Assembly (NCBI GenBank): GCA_018971835.1
Contig: JAGWZW010000001.1
Span: 1 to 64,000 of the forward strand
Reading direction: 5' to 3'
From: Alphaproteobacteria bacterium
GTDB taxonomy: Bacteria > Pseudomonadota > Alphaproteobacteria > Micropepsales > Micropepsaceae
DNA length: 64,000 nucleotides
Positions within the stretch are counted from its first letter, which is position 1. The number at the start of each line of letters is the position of its first letter. Below, piece by piece: positions 1 to 7,580 of the stretch. Below the pieces are notes generated by a model. That model was given only the letters and a program-made list of their open reading frames with translations. It had not been told where the DNA came from and made no database searches. Made by a program: the position numbers and the translations under genes.

Positions 1-56
1 TCCACCTCGCTTTCGCCGGTGTAGGAACGCAACGGGCTGGGGATGAGCACCTTCAT
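1..56 (-). CDS. MoaD/ThiS-family protein, N-terminal fragment
   Basis: Reading leftward from the ATG at 56 gives MKVLIPSPLRSYTGESEV before the window ends. This is the first beta strand of a MoaD/ThiS (ubiquitin-fold, sulfur-carrier-like) protein. Its start overlaps the stop of the BNR-repeat gene in an ATGA junction, so the two are translationally coupled and belong to one leftward operon with marR. Only 18 residues are visible. The C-terminal GG tail that would show sulfur-carrier ability lies outside the window. The family call rests on the N-terminus and on recalled co-occurrence of MoaD-like genes with this repeat protein. Confidence 0.6.
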   Translation of the reverse strand, partial: MKVLIPSPLRSYTGESEV

Positions 57-1231
57 GCAGTCTCCGCCGCTTCGACGGCATAGATTTCCGGCAGGTGGCG
101 GGCGATCGGCTTCCAGCTTTCGCCTTCGTCGCGGCTGGCCCAGAGTTCGCCCTGCGTGGTGCCGAGATATAGCCCGACCGGGTCGCGGTTATCGCCGGTC
201 ATCGCCTGGCGCTTCACCGTCCACCAGGCCTGGCCTTCCGGCAGGCCGGCGCTTTGCCGCTTCCAGGTCTTGCCGCCGTTCTTCGTGACATAGGCGGCGG
301 GCTGGCCGTCCGGGCTGGTGCGCGGCCAGACCATCGTACCGTCCATCGGAAAGACCCAGCAGGTATTGTCGTCGCGCGGATGCACCACCATCGGAAAGCC
401 GATGTCGCCCACCTTCTTCGGCATGGCGCGGCCGATGCGCGTCCAGCTCTTCGAGGGCCGGTCGAGCCGGTAGATGCCGCAATGGTTCTGTTGATAGAGC
501 CGGTCGGGATTGGAGGGGCACAGCCGCACGCAATGCGGATCGTGGAAGGCGGCGTTGGTGGCGTCGAAGCCTTCGACCACTTCCATCCCGTCCAGCAGCG
601 GCGCGAAGCTCTTGCCGCCGTCGGTGGATTCGTGAAAGCCCCCGCCGGACATGCCGAAATAGAGATGCTTGGGATCGCGCGGATCGACGATGAGCGAATG
701 CAGCTTGGGCCCGTCGGGCGTGCCGTCCTGCTCGGTGCCCATCCAGCCGCGATAGGTGGGATCGTCGTTGACGACGGAGAAGGGTTCCCAGTTCTCGCCG
801 CCGTCCTCGCTGCGGAAAATGCCTTGCGGCGAGGTGCCGGCATACCACACGCCGGGCTCGTTGGCGTGCGCGGGCGTGAGCCAGAAGGTGTGCTTGACGC
901 TGCGGCCGTTGCCGCTGGCATCCTTGGCGAAGGCGGGCGGGCGCTTCACTTCGCTCCAGTGCTTGCCGAAATCGGTGGAGCGGAACATGGTGGGGCCGAG
1001 GTGCCCGGTGGAGGCGGCGGCCAGCAGCGTGCGCCCGTCGCGCGGGTCGAGCATCAGGTGGTTGACGATCTGGCCGAGGAAATGCGGCCCGTCCGTTTCC
1101 CATTTGCGCCGCGCGGCGTCGCCCTTGAACATCCAGGCGCCCTTGCGCGTGGCCACCAGCAGCAGCGGCCCGCCGTTGCTACGGGCCTTTGCGGCCGGTT
1201 TCTTTGCAGTCTTGGCAGTCGTAAGAGCCAT
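53..1231 (-). CDS. BNR/WD40-like repeat protein (exo-alpha-sialidase/VPS10-like superfamily)
   Basis: A 392-residue beta-propeller protein. Repeated Asp-box-like motifs are visible (STDFGKHW, SEDGGENW, STDGGKSF, TKNGGKTW, SRDEGESW), spaced as in BNR/sortilin-type propellers. The lysine/alanine-rich N-terminus has no convincing signal peptide, so it is probably cytoplasmic. The ATG at 1231 follows a good ribosome binding site (AGGAGAGGG on the minus strand). It sits 35 bases after marR and overlaps the moaD-like gene downstream. Asp boxes are structural, so sialidase activity should not be assumed. The actual function is unknown. Confidence 0.8.
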   Translation of the reverse strand: MALTTAKTAKKPAAKARSNGGPLLLVATRKGAWMFKGDAARRKWETDGPHFLGQIVNHLMLDPRDGRTLLAAASTGHLGPTMFRSTDFGKHWSEVKRPPAFAKDASGNGRSVKHTFWLTPAHANEPGVWYAGTSPQGIFRSEDGGENWEPFSVVNDDPTYRGWMGTEQDGTPDGPKLHSLIVDPRDPKHLYFGMSGGGFHESTDGGKSFAPLLDGMEVVEGFDATNAAFHDPHCVRLCPSNPDRLYQQNHCGIYRLDRPSKSWTRIGRAMPKKVGDIGFPMVVHPRDDNTCWVFPMDGTMVWPRTSPDGQPAAYVTKNGGKTWKRQSAGLPEGQAWWTVKRQAMTGDNRDPVGLYLGTTQGELWASRDEGESWKPIARHLPEIYAVEAAETA

Positions 1232-1266
1232 GAACCCTCTCCTGTTGTTTTTGATTACGGCCGCGC

Positions 1267-1707
1267 TCAGGACAGTAGCATGAGATCGGCGCGCGTCTGG
1301 TCCGGATTGTTCAGCAGTTTTTCGACAGTTGCATGTTCGCGCCGCCAGATCGGCAGCGCGGCGGCGAGCGTCTTGTGCCCCGCGGCGGTGAGGATGAGGC
1401 GGCGCGCGCGCCGGTCCTGCTTGTCGGTGGCGACGCGCAAAAGACCGCGCCGCTCAAGGGGTTTCAGCGCGGCGGTGAGCGTGGTGCGATCCATCGCCAG
1501 CAGGCGCGCCACATCGCCCATCGCCGGCGGTTCGGGCCGGTTGAGCGACATCAGGAGCGAGAACTGCCCGTTGGTGATGCCCACCGGCGCCAGCGCGGAA
1601 TCGAAGTGCCGCGCCAGCGCCCGCGCCGCGCGCTGCGTATGCAGGCACAGGCAATGATCGCGAACGTGCAGCGTGGTGGCGAAGGAAACGGAATCTCTTT
1701 TTGTCAC
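1267..1707 (-). CDS. MarR-family transcriptional regulator
   Basis: A 146-residue winged-helix regulator. The helix-turn-helix lies at about residues 60-85 (MGDVARLLAMDRTTLTAALK) and the wing carries DKQDRRARRL, the usual MarR DxRxxR signature. The start is taken as GTG at 1707 and has no obvious Shine-Dalgarno sequence. The N-terminus has two close cysteines (DHCLCLH, C19 and C21), which could make it redox- or ligand-responsive; this is inference. It is the first gene of the leftward operon and faces the VOC/GST operon across an 82-base gap holding a perfect 12-bp palindrome, the likely site of autoregulation and of control of the divergent operon. Confidence 0.85.
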   Translation of the reverse strand: MTKRDSVSFATTLHVRDHCLCLHTQRAARALARHFDSALAPVGITNGQFSLLMSLNRPEPPAMGDVARLLAMDRTTLTAALKPLERRGLLRVATDKQDRRARRLILTAAGHKTLAAALPIWRREHATVEKLLNNPDQTRADLMLLS

Positions 1708-1745
1708 CGGATGTCACGCAATCGTGTTTGACCTGGGTGTATTAT

Positions 1746-1757
1746 GTTGATATCAAC
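1746..1757. promoter_or_regulatory. Perfect 12-bp palindrome, candidate MarR operator
   Basis: GTTGATATCAAC lies between the divergent marR and VOC genes. It overlaps a candidate rightward -10 (TATCAA, 1751-1756) set 17 bases after TTGACC (1728-1733). A repressor here would block the VOC operon promoter. Assignment to the adjacent MarR protein is inferred from position. Confidence 0.5.
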
Positions 1758-1789
1758 CCACTCGTCAACAAGAACAAGAGAGGGTTCTC

Positions 1790-2248
1790 ATGCCGGATAT
1801 CACGCCGTTTCTCTGGTTCGATCATCAGGCGGAAGAAGCCGCCGAATTCTACGTCTCGCTCTTTCCCAATTCGAAGATCACCAAGATCGTGCGCAACAGC
1901 GGCGCGGCGCCGGGCCCCAAGGGCGCGGTGCTGACCGTCGGTTTCGAACTGGACGGCAAGCGGTTCACCGCGCTGAACGGCGGGCCGCATTTCACCTTCA
2001 GCGAAGCAGTGTCCTTCGTCATCCATTGCGAGGACCAGGCGGAGATCGACTACTACTGGAACGCGCTCTGCATTCAGGGCGAGGGCCAATGCGGCTGGGC
2101 CAAGGACCGCTACGGCCTGTCCTGGCAGATCGTGCCCGCCGAACTGCCCGAACTGATCGCCGGCCCGAAGGCGAACGCCGTCATGGCCGAGGTCATGAAG
2201 ATGAAAAAGCTCGATCTGGCGGCGATGCGAAAGGCGGCTCAGTCATGA
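1790..2248 (+). CDS. VOC-family protein (PhnB / 3-dmu-9_3-mt type)
   Basis: A 152-residue vicinal-oxygen-chelate protein of the PhnB-like group, often annotated as a 3-demethylubiquinone methyltransferase domain. Visible markers are the opening ITPFLWFDHQAEEAAEFYVS and the later WGKDRYGLSWQ-like segment (CGWAKDRYGLSWQIV). Such proteins include glyoxalase-like and resistance proteins; no substrate can be assigned. GAGAGGG six bases before the ATG is the ribosome binding site. It is the first gene of a four-gene rightward operon and its stop overlaps the next start (ATGA). Confidence 0.85.
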   Translation: MPDITPFLWFDHQAEEAAEFYVSLFPNSKITKIVRNSGAAPGPKGAVLTVGFELDGKRFTALNGGPHFTFSEAVSFVIHCEDQAEIDYYWNALCIQGEGQCGWAKDRYGLSWQIVPAELPELIAGPKANAVMAEVMKMKKLDLAAMRKAAQS

Positions 2249-2850
2249 CGATCACGCTCTATGAGTTGGCGCCGACGCGCTCGGCGCGCGTGCGCTGGAC
2301 GCTGCTCGAACTGGATGTTCCTTTCGACAGCGTCACCGGCGAAGCCCCGGCCTTTTTCGGTTCGCCGGAATTGCGCGCCGTGCATCCGCTGGGCAAGGTT
2401 CCCGCCCTCGTCGACGACGGGCGCAAGCTGTTCGAATCGGCGGCGATCTGCACCTGGCTGGCCGACAGCCATCCCGACAAGGGCCTGATCGCGGCGCCGG
2501 GCAGCTTCGCCCGCGCCCTGCACGACCAATGGGTCGCCTTCACGCTCAGCGAGCTGGAAGCCTATCTGTGGAGCACGGCGCGCAACACATTCATCTATCC
2601 CGAGGCCGAAAGGCTGCCGGTGATCTTCAAACAGAATGCGATGGAGGCGAAACGCGCCCTCGCCGTGTTCGACGCGCACCTTGCCGATGCCGAATGGCTG
2701 GTGGGCGGCCGCTTCTCGGTGACCGACATCTTCGCCGGCTTTGCTCTCAACTGGGCGCGGATGACGGAGCTGACAGCGGACTTCCCCCATGTGACGGCCT
2801 ATCTGGACCGCCTCCTGGCGCGTCCGCTTTGTCCCTACCGTAAAGACTGA
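2245..2850 (+). CDS. Glutathione S-transferase family protein
   Basis: A 201-residue soluble GST. The thioredoxin-like N-terminal domain (about 1-78) has the family hallmarks HPLGKVPAL and an ES pair (LFESAAICTWLAD) that would bind the gamma-glutamyl group. The helical C-terminal domain holds the N-capping motif FSVTDIFAG near residue 160. The likely catalytic Ser/Tyr is in the early LYELAPTRSARVRW segment. The start is the ATG at 2245 overlapping the VOC stop; the longer open frame to 1744 runs through the upstream gene and is not used. The context suggests detoxification alongside the VOC proteins, with substrate unknown. Confidence 0.85.
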   Translation: MTITLYELAPTRSARVRWTLLELDVPFDSVTGEAPAFFGSPELRAVHPLGKVPALVDDGRKLFESAAICTWLADSHPDKGLIAAPGSFARALHDQWVAFTLSELEAYLWSTARNTFIYPEAERLPVIFKQNAMEAKRALAVFDAHLADAEWLVGGRFSVTDIFAGFALNWARMTELTADFPHVTAYLDRLLARPLCPYRKD

Positions 2851-2868
2851 CCAGCACGGGAGATCATC

Positions 2869-3273
2869 ATGGAAGCCAGTACCTATCTGAACTTCAACGG
2901 CCAATGCGAAGAAGCCTTCGCCTTCTATGCCAAAACCTTCAAGGGCGAGGTCACGGCGCAGATGCGCTGGTCCGAGATGCCGGGCGGGCAGGTGCCGCCG
3001 GGCATGGAGAAGAAGATCATGCACGCCCATCTCAAGATCGGCGCAACCAGCATCCTGGCCTCGGATTCGCCGCCCGATCGCTTCACCAAGCCGAGCGGTT
3101 TCGGCGTCGCCCTGGGCGTCGACAGCAACGAAGAGGCCGAGCGCGTCTTCGCCGCGCTGTCCGATGGCGGCAATGTGGGCATGCCGATGGGCGAAACCTT
3201 CTTCGCCCACCGCTTCGGCATGGTCACCGACCGCTACGGCACCCCCTGGCTGATCGTGCACGGCAAGGCCTGA
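2869..3273 (+). CDS. VOC-family protein, PhnB/YjdN-like
   Basis: A 134-residue PhnB-like VOC protein: YLNFNGQCEEAFAFYAKTF at the N-terminus, KIMHAHLKIGATSILASD in the middle and FFAHRFGMVTDRYGTPW near the C-terminus. It shares this plan with the next gene and less closely with the first VOC gene of the operon. It lies 18 bases after the GST gene with a GGGAG ribosome binding site. Metal-chelating residues of true glyoxalases are not clearly conserved, so enzymatic function is open. Confidence 0.85.
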   Translation: MEASTYLNFNGQCEEAFAFYAKTFKGEVTAQMRWSEMPGGQVPPGMEKKIMHAHLKIGATSILASDSPPDRFTKPSGFGVALGVDSNEEAERVFAALSDGGNVGMPMGETFFAHRFGMVTDRYGTPWLIVHGKA

Positions 3274-3344
3274 AACCGGGGCGAAACGCGCCATTGCCAA
3301 ATGGCGCGCCGCCGCCGAAGCTGGCCTGCAAAAGGAGATTTCCC

Positions 3345-3764
3345 ATGCAGGCCAGCCCCTACCTGTTCTTCGACGGCAATTGCGAGGAAGCCTTCCGCTT
3401 CTACGCCGGTCTTCTGGGCGGCAAGGTAGAGATGATCGGCCGCTTCCGCGATTCGCCGATGAAGGAGCAGATGGCCGAGGACTGGCTCGACAAGGTCATG
3501 CACATCCAGATGCGCGTGGGCGAACTGGTGATCATGGGCTGCGACGCGCCGCCGGGCCATTATGAAGCCGCCAGGGGCTTCTACATCTCGCTCAACACCG
3601 AAACGCCCGAGCAGGCCGATGCGATTTTCCCCGCGCTGTGCAACGGCGGGGAAATCCGCATGCCGATCCAGGATACCTTCTTCGCCCGCCGCTTCGGCAT
3701 GGCGGTGGACCGTTTCGGCGTGCCGTGGATGGTGAACTGCCCGCTGCCGCCGAAGACGAAATAG
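3345..3764 (+). CDS. VOC-family protein, PhnB/YjdN-like (paralog of the preceding gene)
   Basis: A 139-residue protein clearly paralogous to the gene before it: YLFFDGNCEEAFRFYAGLL, KVMHIQMRVGELVIMGCD and FFARRFGMAVDRFGVPWM occupy matching positions. The start is the ATG at 3345, preceded by AAAGGAGA. The longer track ORF begins inside the previous gene in another frame. It closes the VOC-GST-VOC-VOC operon. The similarity of the two neighbours points to a tandem duplication. Confidence 0.85.
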   Translation: MQASPYLFFDGNCEEAFRFYAGLLGGKVEMIGRFRDSPMKEQMAEDWLDKVMHIQMRVGELVIMGCDAPPGHYEAARGFYISLNTETPEQADAIFPALCNGGEIRMPIQDTFFARRFGMAVDRFGVPWMVNCPLPPKTK

Positions 3765-3838
3765 CGGCGTCGAAGGGTGCGGACCATGATGTTGGAGCGT
3801 TGATAGAGCAACGGATGTCCAAGTTTATCCAATCCGTC

Positions 3839-3931
3839 ATGGCCGGCCCATGTGCCGGCCATCCATGAACGCCGACTTTTCCATTGCTTGCCAGACCAGT
3901 GTTCATGGATCGCCGAGACAAGCTCGGCGAT
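3839..3931. repeat. Two adjacent intergenic palindromes (REP-like)
   Basis: Between the VOC operon and the convergent lipoprotein gene lie two strong inverted repeats: ATGGCCGGC/GCCGGCCAT (3839-3862) and ATCGCCGAG/CTCGGCGAT (3909-3931). The second resembles the short mobile palindromes found between genes in many alphaproteobacteria. They may also act as bidirectional terminators between the convergent units. I saw no second copy in the window. Confidence 0.5.
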
Positions 3932-3967
3932 GACGTAAGGAAAATGAGTCAACCCAACCGGCCGCCG

Positions 3968-4579
3968 CTAATCCAGCCTTTGCAGCGTCAGCAGCGGCTT
4001 CTGGTCGAACAGCGCCGGCGCGTCGTCGCGCGCGAAGAAGGCGTCGAGCACGTCGGGCGCGGCGGTGAGCACCACGTCGCCGAAATCGCCCGGCTCGACG
4101 CTGCCCTTGATGCGCCCCGCCTTGATGGCGGCCTTGGCGGCGGCTTCGTCGACCAGGTAGAGCGAGAGGGTTCTGCCGCCCGCGGAAAGCGTGTAGAGCA
4201 GGGGCGTGTTGCGCGTGGCGCTGGCATCGCTGATGGGCTTGCCGTCCTCCTGCACCGCCAGCGCGTTGAGGTAATGGTGGCCGTTCAGCGTGGCGGCGGT
4301 GACGCGGTATTCATTCCAGCCGGCATCGCCTTTGCCTTGCGCGTGGGAGACAATCAGCACGCTCATGCCGCCTTCGGCGTTCGCGAGGAAGTGCAGGTAG
4401 GTAGGGCCTTTGTTGTCCGCCGTGGGGGCGGCCTTCCAGGCGCCGGCCAGGGCCGGGTCGGGGCCAAGGCCAACGGTGGTGCCGATTGGGGCCTTGCTGG
4501 TCACGGGCAGGCAGGCCGTGGCCAACAGCCCCGCCAAGGTGACGAAAAAGGCTGCGAAAATCAGGCGGAAAGGCGCCAT
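3968..4579 (-). CDS. Putative lipoprotein of unknown function
   Basis: A 203-residue protein with a hydrophobic leader (FRLIFAAFFVTLAGLLATAC) ending in a cysteine near residue 23. The lipobox is imperfect (LATAC), so either lipidation or plain Sec export is possible. The mature part is acidic and mostly beta/alpha with no motif I recognise. It is transcribed leftward, divergent from ccmE across a 168-base gap and convergent with the VOC operon. Nothing in the sequence links it to cytochrome c assembly except position. Confidence 0.65.
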   Translation of the reverse strand: MAPFRLIFAAFFVTLAGLLATACLPVTSKAPIGTTVGLGPDPALAGAWKAAPTADNKGPTYLHFLANAEGGMSVLIVSHAQGKGDAGWNEYRVTAATLNGHHYLNALAVQEDGKPISDASATRNTPLLYTLSAGGRTLSLYLVDEAAAKAAIKAGRIKGSVEPGDFGDVVLTAAPDVLDAFFARDDAPALFDQKPLLTLQRLD

Positions 4580-4747
4580 GCGGATTCCCCTTATTGCCTC
4601 GCCCGGTCGGACAGACGATGACAGCCAAATCGGGCGGAATAGGGGCGCCGGACCCTCGGCTGCGACCGTCTCGCACGTTGGACATGGGCCAGCGCATCCC
4701 TATATTGCCGCCGCACCGAAAGGGGCCTCAAACATGTTGAGGATGCG

Positions 4748-5197
4748 ATGACACCGAAGAAACGCCGCCGGCTGGCCTTTGCCGTCGCCATTGTGGTGGC
4801 CACGGCGGGCGCAGCCACGTTGGTGCTGGGCGCTCTCAAGCAGAATATCCTGTATTTCTACAGCCCCTCGGACGTGCTGGCCCAGCATGTGGCGCCCGGC
4901 GTGGCCTTCCGCATCGGCGGGCTGGTGGAAAAAGGCAGCGTCAGCCACGGCAAGGGCGCCGATGTGCGCTTCACCGTGACCGACGGCAAGCACCAGGTCG
5001 CGGTGGATTACGACGGCGTGCTGCCCGACCTGTTCCGCGAGGGGCAGGGCATTGTCGCCATCGGCAAGCTCGATCCGCGCGGCACCTTCGAGGCCAGCGA
5101 AGTGCTGGCCAAGCACGACGAGAAATACATGCCGCCCGAAGTGGTGGATGCCCTCAAACGTTCAGGCCATTGGAAGGAAGGCGGCGCCAGCTCATGA
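4748..5197 (+). CDS. ccmE: Cytochrome c maturation protein CcmE (heme chaperone)
   Basis: A 149-residue membrane-anchored periplasmic heme chaperone. One N-terminal transmembrane helix (about residues 9-30) is followed by the OB-fold domain, with the signature VLAKHDEKYMPPEV. H123 is the covalent heme-binding histidine and the following tyrosine (Y127) is the usual axial-ligand region. It hands heme to CcmF/CcmH for attachment to apocytochrome c. Its length is typical. Its stop overlaps the ccmF start (ATGA). The ccmI (cycH) gene that often precedes ccmE in alphaproteobacteria is absent here. Confidence 0.95.
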   Translation: MTPKKRRRLAFAVAIVVATAGAATLVLGALKQNILYFYSPSDVLAQHVAPGVAFRIGGLVEKGSVSHGKGADVRFTVTDGKHQVAVDYDGVLPDLFREGQGIVAIGKLDPRGTFEASEVLAKHDEKYMPPEVVDALKRSGHWKEGGASS

Positions 5198-7128
5198 CCG
5201 GAGAACTTGGCCAGCTCGCACTGTGTCTGGCGCTGGTATTGTCGTTGATCCAGGCCGGGGCGGGCCTTGTGGGGGCGCGCCCCGGTGCCGCCCATGCGCG
5301 CAGCATTGCCTCCGGCGCCGCGCTGGGTTTCGTCGTTTTCGTGGTGCTGGCCTTCGGCGCGCTGATGTACGCTTCGGTGGTGTCCGATTTCAGCCTGCTC
5401 AATATCTGGCAGAATTCGAGCACCGACAAACCCCTGCTCTACAAAATCACCGGCGTCTGGGGCGATCATGAAGGCTCGATGTTGCTGTGGGTCACGGTGC
5501 TGGCGGTCTATACGCTGGCCATCGTCTTCGCCCGGCGCGGCGGCGAGCGGCTGACGAGCGCGGCCCTGGGCGTGCAGGGCCTGCTGGCGCTGGCCTTCCT
5601 GCTCTTCATCCTGTTCACCTCCAACCCGTTCCTCAGGATCGATCCGGCGCCGTTCCAGGGCCAGGGCCTCAATCCGCTGCTGCAGGATCCGGGCCTGGCC
5701 CTGCATCCGCCGATGCTCTACATCGGCTATGTCGGGCTGTCGGCGGCCTTCTCCTATGCCGCGGCGGCGCTCATCACCATGCACGGCGATGCCGACTGGG
5801 CGCGCGCGGCGCGGCCCTTCATCCTGGCGGCGTGGATCACGCTGACGCTGGGCATCACGCTGGGCAGCTGGTGGGCCTATTACGAGCTTGGCTGGGGCGG
5901 CTTCTGGTTCTGGGATCCGGTGGAGAATGCCTCGCTGATGCCTTGGCTGCTGGCCACGGCGCTGCTGCATTCCGCGCTGGCGACCGAGCGCACCGGCGCC
6001 TTCAAGACCTGGACGCTGCTGCTGGCCATCGGCGGCTTTTCGCTCAGCCTGATCGGCACCTTCCTGGTGCGCTCCGGCGTGCTGTCCTCGGTGCATTCCT
6101 TCGCCAGCGATCCCAAGCGCGGCATGTTCATCCTGATGATGCTGGTGGCGGCGATCGGCAGCGCGCTGGCGCTGTTCGCCTGGCGCGCGCCGCAGCTGCA
6201 GGAGGGCGCGGCGTTCGAGCCGGCGAGCAAGGAAACCACCTTCCTGCTCAACAACGTCTTCCTGGTGGCGGCCTGCGCCACCGTGTTCATTGGCACGATC
6301 TATCCGCTGGCGCTGGAAGCCTATAACGGCACGAAAATTTCGGTCGGTCCGCCGTTCTTCGCCATCACCTTCGCGCCGCTCTTCGTGGCGCTGATGGCCC
6401 TGGTGCCGTTCGGCCCGCTGCTCGGCTGGCGGCGCGGCAATTTGCGCGAGGCGGTGCGCGCGCTGACGCCGGCGCTGGGTCTGGCGGCGCTGGCAGGCGT
6501 GATCGTGCTCGCCGTGGCGCGGCCCGTCTCGCTGGCGGCGGCCGGCGCGTTCGTCCTGGCCTTCTGGGTGATCGGGGCCAGTGCGCTGGATCTGTGGCGG
6601 CGCGGGCGCGGCAAGTTCCGGGCGCTGCCGCTCTCGGCCTATGCCTCGACGCTGGCCCATGCCGGCCTCGGCATCACGCTGTTGGGCATCGTTGGTACCA
6701 CGGTGTGGAAGGGTGAACTGATTACCGTAATGAACCCGGGCCAGACTGCCACCGTCGGCGGCTACACGCTGCGCCTCGACCGGGTGGAGGATGTACAGGG
6801 CCCCAATTACATCGCCCAGCGCGCCGTGATCGACGTGCTCGATAACGGTCAGGTGATCTCCACCATGAATCCCGAAAAGCGCATGTTCCCGCGCATGGGC
6901 CAGACGGTGTCGGACACCGCCATCCGCACCACCGGCTTCGAAGACCTTTATCTCGCCCTCGGCGACCAGCGCGGCACGGGCTGGACGGTGCGCGCTTATG
7001 CCAATCCGCTGGCGCCCTTTATCTGGTTCGGCGGGCTGTTCATGGCGCTGGGCGGCTTTGCCAGCCTGTGGACGCGCTTGCGCCTGAAGGTGCGCGCGCC
7101 GTCCGCCAACACGGTGCCGGCCGAATGA
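5194..7128 (+). CDS. ccmF: Heme lyase subunit CcmF
   Basis: A 644-residue polytopic membrane protein of the cytochrome c maturation system I heme lyase. The tryptophan-rich heme-handling motif GWGGFWFWDPVENAS is at about residues 232-246, and the early conserved VWGDHEGSMLLWV at about 88-100. A large periplasmic domain lies near the C-terminus (about 500-610) before the last helix. The start at 5194 overlaps ccmE; the track start 24 bases upstream is inside ccmE. It works with CcmH to join heme to CXXCH cysteines. The ccmG thioredoxin gene often found next to it is missing. Confidence 0.96.
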   Translation: MTGELGQLALCLALVLSLIQAGAGLVGARPGAAHARSIASGAALGFVVFVVLAFGALMYASVVSDFSLLNIWQNSSTDKPLLYKITGVWGDHEGSMLLWVTVLAVYTLAIVFARRGGERLTSAALGVQGLLALAFLLFILFTSNPFLRIDPAPFQGQGLNPLLQDPGLALHPPMLYIGYVGLSAAFSYAAAALITMHGDADWARAARPFILAAWITLTLGITLGSWWAYYELGWGGFWFWDPVENASLMPWLLATALLHSALATERTGAFKTWTLLLAIGGFSLSLIGTFLVRSGVLSSVHSFASDPKRGMFILMMLVAAIGSALALFAWRAPQLQEGAAFEPASKETTFLLNNVFLVAACATVFIGTIYPLALEAYNGTKISVGPPFFAITFAPLFVALMALVPFGPLLGWRRGNLREAVRALTPALGLAALAGVIVLAVARPVSLAAAGAFVLAFWVIGASALDLWRRGRGKFRALPLSAYASTLAHAGLGITLLGIVGTTVWKGELITVMNPGQTATVGGYTLRLDRVEDVQGPNYIAQRAVIDVLDNGQVISTMNPEKRMFPRMGQTVSDTAIRTTGFEDLYLALGDQRGTGWTVRAYANPLAPFIWFGGLFMALGGFASLWTRLRLKVRAPSANTVPAE

Positions 7129-7580
7129 GGCGCGCGCTTTTCATCGCCCTGTTCGCCCTGGTCTTCGCCCTGCCGGCGGCGCGGCCGGCGCAGGCCGATG
7201 CCAGCCTGCCGGCCGCGGTGGAGGCCCAGAACGGCCCCGAGCACATTGCCGATCCCTCGCTCGAGGCCCGCGCCGTGGCGCTGCAGAAGCAGTTCCGCTG
7301 TCTGGTCTGCCAGGGCGAGTCGCTGGACGAATCCAATGCCGACCTCGCCAAGGATCTGCGCCGGCTGATCCGCGCCCGCATCCTGGCGGGGGACAGCGAC
7401 AAGCAGATCACCGATTTCCTGGTCTCCCGCTATGGCGATTTCATCCTGATGAAGCCGCCGCTGCAGGAGGATACCTACCTCTTGTGGTTCGGCCCGCTCG
7501 CCGTACTGCTGATCGCAGGTGGGGTAGCAAGCTGGGTGGTGGTCAAGGCCCGGACCCGCAATCGCGTGGCAACAGACTGA
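7125..7580 (+). CDS. ccmH: Cytochrome c maturation protein CcmH
   Basis: A 151-residue protein with a Sec signal peptide (about residues 1-24), the redox motif FRCLVCQGES (C59 and C62) and one C-terminal transmembrane helix (about 121-145). It reduces or holds apocytochrome c thiols for CcmF. It is the short, single-domain CcmH form; no CcmI-like TPR extension is fused to it. The start overlaps the ccmF stop as ATGA and ends the ccm operon. Confidence 0.94.
   Translation: MRRALFIALFALVFALPAARPAQADASLPAAVEAQNGPEHIADPSLEARAVALQKQFRCLVCQGESLDESNADLAKDLRRLIRARILAGDSDKQITDFLVSRYGDFILMKPPLQEDTYLLWFGPLAVLLIAGGVASWVVVKARTRNRVATD

Noticed and set aside
53-1231. Calling the BNR protein a sialidase
   Set aside because: Asp-box repeats are structural and occur in many propellers; no catalytic sialidase residues were recognised.
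254-1657. 467-residue plus-strand ORF across the BNR and marR genes
   Set aside because: Spans two minus-strand genes and has low-complexity Gly/Val/Arg content; no family features.
1746-1757. GTTGATATCAAC as an FNR/FixK site
   Set aside because: It has the half-sites but not the four-base spacer; the position beside marR makes a MarR operator more likely.
5008-6660. 550-residue minus-strand ORF opposite ccmF
   Set aside because: Arg/Gln/His-rich composition of a GC-rich shadow frame, and the plus strand carries an unmistakable CcmF.
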